12,291 nt of DNA from CALGFI01 sp036374435. Its GTDB lineage: Bacteria > Actinomycetota > UBA4738 > HRBIN12. Made by a program: the position numbers and the translations under genes. The notes beneath the pieces were generated by a model. The model did not search any database and had not been told where the DNA came from. It saw only the letters and a program-made list of their open reading frames with translations. Where the stretch lies: NCBI GenBank assembly GCA_036374435.1, contig DASUTU010000130.1:1-12291 (forward strand), read 5' to 3'. Each line of letters opens with the position of its first letter. Positions within the stretch are counted from its first letter, which is position 1. Shown in pieces: positions 6,957 to 12,291 of this stretch.

Positions 6957-7409
6957 TCACAGCTCCCAGCTGAAGCAGTACGACGTCCAGCTCGGACGTT
7001 CGCGTTCGTAGAACCGATGGGCGTCCGTACGGGTGGTCGCCGAGTCGAGCTCGAGATGGGTGGCGCCCCGCTCGCGCCCCCACTGCTTCGCGGCGTCCAG
7101 CAGCCCCTTCCCGATGCCCTTGGACCGGTGCCCCGGGTCCACGGCCAGGTCCTCCACCCACACCCGGGAGCCGAACCGGACCGAGCGCAGGTCCAGATAC
7201 GCCGTGCAGAAGCCGACCAGCGTGTCGCCGTCCTCGGCCACCAGGACCGCGCTGCGGTCGGGAGCCGCGATGGCCTCGCGCAGCGCGTCGAGAGCCGAGT
7301 CCGGGTCCCATCGCTCGGGCCGCCGGCCGGGCAGCGAAAAGAGCCACTCGTACAGCAGCACGAGGGTGTCCTCCTCTCCCGGCGTGGCGGCTCGGATCCG
7401 CACGTCCAT
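6957..7409 (-). CDS. GNAT-family N-acetyltransferase
   Basis: This is a single-domain GNAT protein of 150 residues, the normal family size. It opens MDVRIRAATPGEEDTL, has the beta4 segment VWVEDLAVDPGHRSKGIGKGL with the acetyl-CoA pyrophosphate loop RSKGIG (95-100), and ends in the typical HLELDSATTRTDAHRFYER. ATG at 7409 is the first start. GAGGG lies about 12 nt upstream, a long spacing, and a GTG two codons later is a minor alternative. A 10-bp palindrome, AGGGTACCCT (7416-7425), sits just before the start. The gene follows the PQQ dehydrogenase gene by 36 nt and precedes the methyltransferase gene by 4 nt. The substrate cannot be deduced. Confidence 0.88.
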   Translation of the reverse strand: MDVRIRAATPGEEDTLVLLYEWLFSLPGRRPERWDPDSALDALREAIAAPDRSAVLVAEDGDTLVGFCTAYLDLRSVRFGSRVWVEDLAVDPGHRSKGIGKGLLDAAKQWGRERGATHLELDSATTRTDAHRFYERERPSWTSYCFSWEL

Positions 7410-7445
7410 GCGCGAAGGGTACCCTCGCCGTCGTTCCCGGAGGCC

Positions 7446-8678
7446 TCAGGCCGCGACGAGCCGGTACACCGGGCCCGAGCGCGACAACACGTGGAGCTCC
7501 CCGTCGGCGTCTTCGCCGAACGACGTGAGGTTCTCGACCACCGGCCCGAGCTCTCGGTGCCCGCGGACGTGACCGTTCTCGAACACGAACGCCTCGAGAC
7601 GCCCCAGGCAGTAGTCCGCGAACACGTACGCGCCGACCAGGTCGGGGACGTCCGACCCGCGGTACACGTAACCACCCGTGACGGCGCAGGCATCGCCCTC
7701 GAGCGAATATTCGTGCACCGGCCGCACGAGGTCGTCGTTCGGCTCCCCGGCGAAGGGATGAGATCCCTCCATCAGGTTCCAGCCGAAGTTCTGTCCGCCG
7801 CCGGAGCCCGCGGGCAGCAGATCGATCTCCTCCCACGCGTTCTGCCCGACGTCGCCGATCCACAGGTCCCCCGTCTCACGGTCGAACGACCAGCGCCACG
7901 GGTTGCGCAGCCCGAACGCCCAGATCTCCGGCCGGGCGCCGTCCCGGCCCACGAACGGATTGTCCGAGGGGACCCCGTACGGCTCGCCGTCCTCCGGCCG
8001 CGGCGAGATCCGCAGCAGCTTCCCCAGCAGCGCGCCGAGGGATTGACCGTTGCCGGACGGGTCGCCCGCTCCGCCGCCGTCGCCGAGCCCGACGTACAGG
8101 TGGCCGTCCGGCCCGAACGCCAGGTGTCCGCCGTTGTGGTTCGCGAACGGCTGCTGGACCAGGAGGACGTCGCGGCGGCTCTGCGGGTCGGCCCGCGCCC
8201 CATCGAACGCGAACTCGGTGACGTGCGTGTGCCCTTGCAGGTCGGTGTAGTCGACGTAGAGGAACCGGCCGTCCGGCGAGAAGGCCAGCCCCAGCAGCCC
8301 CTGCTCGTTGGCGAGCGAGACCTCGCCGGTGAGATCCAGCACCACCTCCGGCTCGGCCCCGCCATCCCCGAGCGCCACCACACGACCGGTCTTCTCCGCC
8401 ACGTACGGCGCGTCGTCGCCCGGGCGCGTCGCGAACGCCACCGGCTCTTCGAGCGTCGCCACCCGCCGCAGCTCGACCCGGGCGTCGGCCAGACGCGGGG
8501 CCGGTTGGCTCGGTTCGGCCGGAGACTCCGCCGGCGACTCCGGCGACGGGGACGCGGGAGACGACGTGGGGTCGGCCCCGGGCGACGGGCTCGGGCCGGG
8601 GTCGGAGCCCTGAGAGCAGGCGCTCGCCACCATGGATGCCGCGACGATCGCCGCCGCGAGACGCCGTGCGGGTCTCAA
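7446..8678 (-). CDS. PQQ-dependent sugar dehydrogenase-like lipoprotein (GSDH family)
   Basis: This is a secreted, membrane-anchored beta-propeller of the soluble glucose/sorbosone dehydrogenase family, which oxidises aldoses with PQQ in characterised members. The 410-residue product has a basic N-terminus (RPARR), a hydrophobic core, and lipobox VASAC with Cys21, then a Pro/Ser/Glu-rich linker (about 22-61). The propeller shows GLLGLAFSPDGRFLYVDYTD, ANHNGGHLAFGPDGHLYVGL, EIWAFGLRNPWRWSFDR, DLWIGDVGQNAWEEIDLL and TGGYVYRG. His181 aligns with the catalytic His of soluble glucose dehydrogenase. The proposed start is TTG at 8678: it gives an exact lipoprotein signal and a TTGA overlap with the VOC gene. 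The next ATG (8627-8635 region) would delete the signal. No PQQ synthesis genes are in the window, so actual PQQ use and substrate are unproven. Confidence 0.85.
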   Translation of the reverse strand: MRPARRLAAAIVAASMVASACSQGSDPGPSPSPGADPTSSPASPSPESPAESPAEPSQPAPRLADARVELRRVATLEEPVAFATRPGDDAPYVAEKTGRVVALGDGGAEPEVVLDLTGEVSLANEQGLLGLAFSPDGRFLYVDYTDLQGHTHVTEFAFDGARADPQSRRDVLLVQQPFANHNGGHLAFGPDGHLYVGLGDGGGAGDPSGNGQSLGALLGKLLRISPRPEDGEPYGVPSDNPFVGRDGARPEIWAFGLRNPWRWSFDRETGDLWIGDVGQNAWEEIDLLPAGSGGGQNFGWNLMEGSHPFAGEPNDDLVRPVHEYSLEGDACAVTGGYVYRGSDVPDLVGAYVFADYCLGRLEAFVFENGHVRGHRELGPVVENLTSFGEDADGELHVLSRSGPVYRLVAA

Positions 8679-9151
8679 AGCGCCAGGGCGCGCGGCCGGG
8701 CCATCAACACGTCCGGGTCGGTCCAGTCGGCGCCCGGCACGTCCACATAAAGCTCGATCTCGTTCCCGTCGGGGTCGGCCAGGTACAGGCTGTGGGTCAT
8801 CCCATGATCGGTCGGGGCGCCCAGGAGCTCGACGCCCGACTCGACCAGCCGCGCCAGCGCGGCCCGGAGCTCTTCGTCGCTGTCGCCCACCTTGAGGCCG
8901 AAGTGGTACAGGCCGACCCGGCGCCCGGCCGGGATCGGCGCCGCGTCGTCTCCCACCTCGATCAGGAGCAGCTCGTGATGGGTCCGGCCGCCCGAGAACA
9001 TCGCGGCCGGGAACGGGAGATGGGCCTCCGGCATCAGGTGCCGCCACCCGAGGACGTCCCGGTAGAAACCGATCGACCGCTCCAGGTTGCGCACGTACAG
9101 AACCACGTGGCCGAGCTCCTTCACGCCACCGGTCATCGGCTGCTCGTTCAT
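8675..9151 (-). CDS. VOC-family protein (glyoxalase / extradiol dioxygenase fold)
   Basis: This 158-residue protein has paired beta-alpha-beta-beta-beta modules. Module one: GHVVLYVRNLERSIGFYRDVLGW. Module two: LYHFGLKVGDSDEELRAAL through SLYLADPDGNEIELYVD. His15, His83 and Glu133 sit where the two-His/one-Glu metal site of catechol 2,3-dioxygenase-like proteins lies; His59 is another candidate. The substrate could be a catechol, a methylglyoxal adduct or a drug, and I cannot choose. ATG at 9151 has a strong GGAGG 5 nt upstream. It is the first gene of the minus-strand cluster, divergent from the cold-shock gene, and its stop overlaps the TTG start of the dehydrogenase gene. Confidence 0.87.
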   Translation of the reverse strand: MNEQPMTGGVKELGHVVLYVRNLERSIGFYRDVLGWRHLMPEAHLPFPAAMFSGGRTHHELLLIEVGDDAAPIPAGRRVGLYHFGLKVGDSDEELRAALARLVESGVELLGAPTDHGMTHSLYLADPDGNEIELYVDVPGADWTDPDVLMARPRALAL

Positions 9152-9198
9152 CTACGCCTCCGCCTCGTTCCGAGGTTCCCGTACCCCCTCCTTTCGAG

Positions 9199-9219
9199 GA
9201 TACGGGCGCTCTGCGTATC
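9199..9219. promoter_or_regulatory. Inverted repeat GATACG-N9-CGTATC in the divergent intergenic region
   Basis: GATACG (9199-9204) and CGTATC (9214-9219) form a perfect 6-bp inverted repeat with a 9-bp spacer. It lies 48 nt upstream of the minus-strand VOC start and about 160 nt upstream of the cold-shock gene. On the minus strand the left arm is part of a TATCCT hexamer that could serve as a -10 element. An operator role is possible but rests only on symmetry and position. Confidence 0.25.
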
Positions 9220-9382
9220 GGCCGAACGACCCCTTGTCCCCAGCCCGGTTCCACCTGCTACCGTGTGCTCGAGGGTACGAATCGCGGTCTTGGCTACGAG
9301 CAGTCCCTCACCCGGCTGTCACGGCCGGTGCCGCGAAGGGCAGCTTCCAGGCCCGGACGGCAGAAGGAAGGAGGGATCGCAC

Positions 9383-9586
9383 GTGGCAACTGGAACCGTG
9401 AAGTGGTTCAGCCCCGAGAAGGGCTTCGGCTTCATCACTCCCGAGGACGGTAGCGCCGACGTGTTCGTGCATTTCAGCGCGATCACGGGCGAGGGGTATC
9501 GCAATCTCGAGGAGAACCAGAAGGTCGAATACGAGGTGACCCAGGGCCAGAAGGGCCCTCAGGCCGCCAACGTCCGGCCGGTCTGA
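9383..9586 (+). CDS. cspA: Cold-shock protein (CspA family)
   Basis: This is a 67-residue single cold-shock domain protein that binds single-stranded RNA/DNA and acts as an RNA chaperone. RNP1 KGFGFI (13-18) and RNP2 VFVHF (27-31) are intact, the start is the canonical ATGTVKWF, and the length is that of the family. The GTG start at 9383 is set by a strong purine-rich site, AAGGAAGGAGGGA (9364-9376). The frame is open upstream, but no homology lies there. The region from the divergent gene (9152) leaves room for a leader of 100 nt or more, as csp mRNAs often have. A bulged hairpin, CACCCGGC/GCCGGTG (9309-9330), lies in it. A strong terminator follows 18 nt after the stop, so it is probably monocistronic. 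Confidence 0.95.
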   Translation: MATGTVKWFSPEKGFGFITPEDGSADVFVHFSAITGEGYRNLEENQKVEYEVTQGQKGPQAANVRPV

Positions 9587-9603
9587 CGTATCGGCGTCGC
9601 GAT

Positions 9604-9638
9604 GAGACCCGGCGCGTTCCGCGCCGGGTCTTCTCGTT
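9604..9638 (+). terminator. Intrinsic terminator downstream of the cold-shock gene
   Basis: AGACCCGGCGC (9605-9615) and GCGCCGGGTCT (9621-9631) form a perfect 11-bp stem with a 5-nt GTTCC loop, followed by a T-rich TTCTCGTT. It ends transcription of the cold-shock gene. It could also stop the convergent minus-strand gene, though that side (CTCATC) is less U-rich. Confidence 0.85.
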
Positions 9639-9696
9639 CCTCGGGCTCGGCTTCGTCGGGCGCGGCTTCGTCGGCTCGGCCAGCGGGGCCGGCGAC

Positions 9697-9936
9697 CTAG
9701 GCCCGGTCGGTCGACTCGGCCTCCTCCTCGCGTTCGGCGCGTTCGGCGCGTTCGAGCTCCTCGCGAGTGGGCAGCCATTCCTGCTGCTCCGCCGGACCGA
9801 TCGGCGGCCCGGCCTCGATCAGGCCGGCCTCGCGGTCCCGGCGCCGGGCAGCGCGGGCCAGCCGGCGCTCCTCACGGGCGGCCGCTTTCTTCGCGTTCAC
9901 GTCGCGGCGTTGCCGCTTCCCAAAACTGTCCGGCAT
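9697..9936 (-). CDS. Small highly charged protein of unknown function
   Basis: The 79-residue product is not recognised as a named family. Residues 1-37 are strongly basic (FGKRQRRDVNAKK, then Arg/Ala-rich with EERR and RRRDR), the middle is a short Pro/Gly stretch (PPIGPAEQQEW), and the C-terminus is acidic and probably helical, with the repeat ERAERAERE encoded by near-identical 9-bp units. It has no membrane segment or Cys. ATG at 9936 has an excellent GAGGAGG site 4 nt upstream, which supports a real gene. It faces the cold-shock gene tail to tail. The charge pattern suggests nucleic-acid or ribosome contact, but that is inference only. Confidence 0.75.
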   Translation of the reverse strand: MPDSFGKRQRRDVNAKKAAAREERRLARAARRRDREAGLIEAGPPIGPAEQQEWLPTREELERAERAEREEEAESTDRA

Positions 9937-10024
9937 CGGGCCTCCTCGGTGGTCCCTCGGTCCTGGTCGCCACGCGTCGCGGTCCGGCGACCGGAACGCC
10001 GGGCACGTCGGCGATCGGACATGA

Positions 10025-10036
10025 GACGACGTCGTC
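10025..10036. promoter_or_regulatory. 12-bp perfect palindrome GACGACGTCGTC
   Basis: This symmetric site lies between the divergent starts of the small charged protein gene (9936, minus) and the VOC gene (10166, plus), 88 and 129 nt from their starts. It could be a dimeric regulator's operator. At this GC content such palindromes also arise by chance. No promoter hexamers of good quality were seen in the 229-bp gap. Confidence 0.2.
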
Positions 10037-10165
10037 CAGCCGGGCTGAACACCCGGACCCGAATTCCAGCCTACTAGGAGTCGCCGGAGGGGAGGCCGCG
10101 GGTGTTGCGATGACCAGGCGCGGGTAGGTGACGATGTCTAGCGCTGTCGGTGGAGGGAGGTCGCG

Positions 10166-10558
10166 ATGACAGAGCCGGAACACGAGTTCACCAGAGGCCT
10201 CTACGGCTGGATCACGCACACGGAACTGGCGAGCGAAGACCCGCAGGCGACGCGCGACTGGTGCGAGTCGGTCCTGGGGTGGACCTTCCAGGACCCCTTT
10301 CCGACCCCCACCGGTGCTTACCACCTGTTCGCCTACTCGGAGTCCGGAGGTGGAGGCATCAGGGATGTAGCCGCAGGAGAGACTCCCGGGTCAACCCCGA
10401 CGGTGCACGTCGAGGACGCGGACAAGGCGTACGAGGCCGCTCTCGCTGCCGGGGCGGAGTCCGTCGACCCACCCAGGAAGGTCATGGAGGGAGTCCGCAT
10501 CGCGATGGTGCGGGCTCCCGGAGGCGTGGAGATCGGCCTGTCCGGCCCAACCGACTGA
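10166..10558 (+). CDS. VOC-family protein (glyoxalase/bleomycin-resistance fold)
   Basis: The 130-residue protein has a two-module VOC fold: WITHTELASEDPQATRDWCESVLGW in the first half, then VHVEDADKAYEAALAAGAESVDPPRKV and a closing VRIAMVRAPGGVEIGL in the second. This resembles the small VOC proteins often labelled glyoxalase-like, whose ligands are mostly unknown. ATG at 10166 has a very strong GGAGGGAGG (10152-10160) 5 nt upstream. It is distinct in sequence from the VOC protein at 8675-9151. The broken reductase gene begins 39 nt after its stop in the same direction, so the two probably share a transcript. Confidence 0.85.
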   Translation: MTEPEHEFTRGLYGWITHTELASEDPQATRDWCESVLGWTFQDPFPTPTGAYHLFAYSESGGGGIRDVAAGETPGSTPTVHVEDADKAYEAALAAGAESVDPPRKVMEGVRIAMVRAPGGVEIGLSGPTD

Positions 10559-10597
10559 TCCCGATCCTCCTCGGACGCAGCCTGGAAGGAGCCGGAC

Positions 10598-11141
10598 ATG
10601 CGGGATCATCGTTTCCGAGTACCTGTCCCTGGACGGCGTGTTCGAGTCACCTGAGAAGTGGTCACTCGAGTATTGGGGGCGATGACATCGCCGAGTTTAA
10701 ACACCATGAGCTCTTCGAGAGCGACGCGCTTCTGCTCGGCCGAGCCACCTACGAGGGGTTCTCCGAGGCTTGGCCCGAGAGAACCGACGACACCGGCATC
10801 GCCGATCGGATCAACTCCATGCCCAAGCACGTCGTGTCGACCTCCCTCGATGGTCCCGGCTGGAACGCCTCGGTCATCAGGGGCGGCGTCCCCGATTCGA
10901 TCCGAGAGCTGAAGAACGAAGGTCATGGGACGCTGCTCGTCTACGGCAGCGGCGAGCTCGTGGCCTCGATGCTCGAGCACCGCCTGGGGACGAGTATCGG
11001 CTCCTGACCTACCCGGTGGTCCTGGGCGAGGGGAGGAAGCTGTTCCGGAAGGGCGAGTCCGCCAAGCTCCAGCTCAGCGACGCCAAGCCGTTTGCCTCCG
11101 GACCGGCGCTGCTTCGCTACCGAAGCGGCGAGGCCCCATAA
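10598..11141 (+). pseudogene. RibD/dihydrofolate-reductase-like gene, broken by three frameshifts
   Basis: Read across frames, the region encodes a nearly complete protein of the RibD C-terminal/DHFR-like family (about 180 residues), but in pieces. ATG (10598) with AAGGAG upstream is followed by one extra G in GCGGGAT (10601-10606). IIVSEYLSLDGVFESPEKW then runs to TATTGGGGGC (10671-10680), which has one extra G. The second frame continues GDDIAEFKHHELF, LLLGRATYEGF and LVYGSGELVASMLEHRL to CTGGGGAC (10984-10991), where one base is missing. The third frame gives DEYRLLTYPVVLGEGRKLF and ends at TAA (11139-11141). All motifs are otherwise well kept, and every break is in a G run. Recent decay or sequencing error both fit. 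Confidence 0.85.
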
Positions 11142-11334
11142 CGGCGCGAGCGCCGCCAAGCCGACGGCGGTTGTCGACATGTTGTGCCACCTGCTCACCC
11201 CTTCCCACCGGCAGCGCAGCTCCGCTCGACGTTTGGCCCCTCCTTAACCCGAGGTTGTCCGGCCGCTGGGACGCCGCGGGAAACCATTGGTGGGAGGCGG
11301 CGGACCTCGCCGTCTCCGAAGGGAGTGAGCCGAG

Positions 11335-11913
11335 ATGAAACGTCGCACGTCACCTCCGCCATCGGCCGGCGTCGCCCGGGCGTTGGCGGGGAGCTCCCTC
11401 GCGGAGCCCCGGAGGGTTCGGACGCCGTGGCTGCTGGTCGCCGTGGCGGCGCTCTCGATCCTCGCGCTGGCGATGGCGCGAACCATCCCCTCCGCGCTCG
11501 CGTCGTGGGGGAGCGGACCGGGATCGGACGACCCCGCGGTCGGCCGGTTCGAAGCCGACGACGACGGGGACGTCGTGGGGGCGCCCGGCGATGACGACAC
11601 GGACGGGGCCGGCGACACGGGCACCCGGACCCGGACCGGTCGCGGAGACGACGAAGACACGACGGCGGGCACGACGGCGGGGACGACCCCCGGGACGACC
11701 GCCGGGACCGACGCCGGAACGAACACCGGGACGGGGTCCAGGGTCCACGTCGGCGAGCGCTCGGGTCCGGGGACGAACAGCGGTTCAGGCACGAACAGCG
11801 GCCCGGGGACCAACGGCGACGCCGACACGAACGGCGGGACCGAACTCGGCGACGCCACCAACACCGCCAACACGGCGACGAACACGAACACCAACACCGG
11901 CGGATCGGGCTGA
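11335..11913 (+). CDS. Thr/Gly/Asp-rich repeat protein with one N-terminal membrane segment
   Basis: The 192-residue product is not recognised. Residues 1-30 are Arg/Pro-rich. Residues 31-48 (PWLLVAVAALSILALAMA) form one hydrophobic helix. Ala54-Leu-Ala56 could be a signal-peptidase site. The rest is low complexity: an acidic stretch (DDDGDVVGAPGDDD), a tandem TxGT repeat, then GTNSG/GTNG and TNT repeats. It has no Cys. This layout suggests a membrane-tethered or secreted, disordered and possibly glycosylated or surface-exposed domain, which is inference. ATG at 11335 has a GGGAG site about 10 nt upstream. The opposite strand is also open across much of it, so coding status is likely but not certain. 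A terminator follows at 11932. Confidence 0.65.
   Translation: MKRRTSPPPSAGVARALAGSSLAEPRRVRTPWLLVAVAALSILALAMARTIPSALASWGSGPGSDDPAVGRFEADDDGDVVGAPGDDDTDGAGDTGTRTRTGRGDDEDTTAGTTAGTTPGTTAGTDAGTNTGTGSRVHVGERSGPGTNSGSGTNSGPGTNGDADTNGGTELGDATNTANTATNTNTNTGGSG
11661..11732 (+). repeat. Six tandem 12-bp repeats coding TxGT units
   Basis: Six consecutive 12-bp units resembling GACCGCCGGGAC lie end to end (11661, 11673, 11685, 11697, 11709, 11721). They encode a Thr-Ala/Pro-Gly-Thr tetrapeptide array in the repeat protein. Units differ at 1-5 positions, mainly at third codon positions in the first four, which suggests selection on the protein sequence. The number of units may vary between strains. 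Confidence 0.8.
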
Positions 11914-11931
11914 TCGCGATCCGCCGGCGTC

Positions 11932-11973
11932 CGAACGACCCCGGGGGTCGGCCTCGGGGTCGTTCGCTCGTCT
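11932..11973. terminator. Intrinsic terminator between convergent genes
   Basis: CGAACGACCCCG (11932-11943) and CGGGGTCGTTCG (11955-11966) form a perfect 12-bp stem with an 11-nt loop, followed on the plus strand by CTCGTCT. It lies 18 nt after the repeat-protein stop and ends 5 nt before the stop of the convergent kinase gene. It may therefore serve both. The trailing T-tract is poor on either side, as is usual in high-GC genomes. Confidence 0.75.
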
Positions 11974-12291
11974 AGCGCAGGCGGGGTCGAGCGCGTCCCA
12001 GGACGCGACCGCGGTACATGGCGCCGATCAACGGCTCGAGCCGGTCCGCGACCTCCCCCGCCGGGGGCCGCGCCGGCGGCTCGGGCCGGAGACAGTCCAT
12101 CACGATCTCACCGAGCTCGGCGGGCAGGTCGCCGAGCGGTTCCGGGGGGGACCCCAGGAGCTGTGGGAACCGCTCCTCGGCCAGATGGGGGTCGAACCCC
12201 TCGGGTCGCGGGAAGGGCGGCCGGCCGCTCGCCGCCTCGTAGAGGGTCGCACCCAGCCCCCACACGTCCGCGGCCGTCCCGATCGGTGCGC
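11972..12291 (-). CDS. Serine/threonine protein kinase, C-terminal fragment (cut by window edge)
   Basis: The last 106 codons of a Hanks-type Ser/Thr kinase are visible; the 5' part lies beyond the right edge. The fragment begins in subdomain IX (GTAADVWGLGATLYEAASG, matching the DVWSLG motif with its conserved Asp) and continues through PPFPRPEGF to subdomain XI, where RPEPPARPPAGEV carries the conserved Arg. The protein ends about 20 residues after the kinase fold with a basic tail (RGRVLGRARPRLR). There is no C-terminal membrane helix or PASTA domain, unlike PknB, so it is probably a soluble kinase unless anchored at its unseen N-terminus. It is convergent with the repeat-protein gene. Confidence 0.85.
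   Translation of the reverse strand, partial: APIGTAADVWGLGATLYEAASGRPPFPRPEGFDPHLAEERFPQLLGSPPEPLGDLPAELGEIVMDCLRPEPPARPPAGEVADRLEPLIGAMYRGRVLGRARPRLR

Noticed and set aside
6651..8750. Very long plus-strand open frame over the minus-strand cluster
   Set aside because: It mirrors the genes on the other strand, has no RBS or domain, and its composition is typical of antisense high-GC reading.
9648..9674. 12-bp direct repeat CGGCTTCGTCGG (two copies) after the cold-shock terminator
   Set aside because: The copies start 15 bp apart with no associated mobile-element genes or target duplication pattern. It is likely simple-sequence drift.
10598..11141. Programmed frameshifting in the reductase-like gene
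   Set aside because: Three separate shifts would be needed, including one at the third codon, and none has a slippery heptamer plus stimulatory structure. Error or decay is simpler.
11661..11732. CRISPR-like array
   Set aside because: The 12-bp units are contiguous without spacers and stay in frame with a protein repeat.
11244..11897. Minus-strand open frame opposite the repeat protein, rich in Val/Pro
   Set aside because: It has no convincing RBS, and its repeats are just the complement of the TxGT units. The plus strand has an RBS, a membrane segment and a following terminator. Not fully excluded.

Overview
The window is very GC-rich DNA (around 70% by eye), tightly packed with genes, and uses many GTG starts, one probable TTG start and strong GGAGG-type ribosome binding sites. 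It carries lipobox lipoproteins, a double-GNAT protein of mycothiol-synthase type and a Ser/Thr kinase. Together these suggest a chromosomal segment from a high-GC actinobacterium (Actinomycetota). The class cannot be told from the sequence. I see no insertion sequence, prophage, integrase, CRISPR array, tRNA or rRNA.

Positions 1-5430 (+ strand) form one cobalamin uptake and salvage operon. A cobalamin riboswitch (about 31-167) is followed by a hairpin (227-265) that would bury the ribosome binding site and start codon of the first gene. Next come a B12-binding lipoprotein (btuF), permease (btuC) and ATPase (btuD), and then the nucleotide-loop genes cobU, cobT and cobS. Three junctions share a 4-nt GTGA start/stop overlap and cobT/cobS overlap by 8 nt, so control at btuF could spread by translational coupling. 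The set would import corrinoids and convert cobinamide to cobalamin.

Positions 9151-5436 (- strand) hold five close or overlapping genes running towards cobS: a VOC-fold protein, a PQQ-dependent sugar dehydrogenase-like lipoprotein, a GNAT acetyltransferase, an isoprenylcysteine carboxyl methyltransferase-family membrane protein, and a tandem-GNAT protein. Their shared role, if any, is not evident.

Positions 9152-9936 hold a divergently transcribed cold-shock protein gene with a leader, a strong intrinsic terminator, and a convergent gene for a small, highly charged protein. Positions 10166-11141 hold a second VOC-fold gene and a RibD/dihydrofolate-reductase-like gene broken by three one-base frameshifts, all at G runs. 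Positions 11335-11913 encode a membrane-anchored or secreted Thr/Gly/Asp-rich repeat protein. A perfect 12-bp stem terminator separates it from the C-terminal part of a Ser/Thr protein kinase gene that runs off the right edge. All intergenic gaps are under 300 bp.

I found no clearly new multi-gene system. The best leads are the translational riboswitch platform, the GNAT/methyltransferase/GNAT cluster, the homopolymer-linked frameshifts and the repeat protein beside a kinase.
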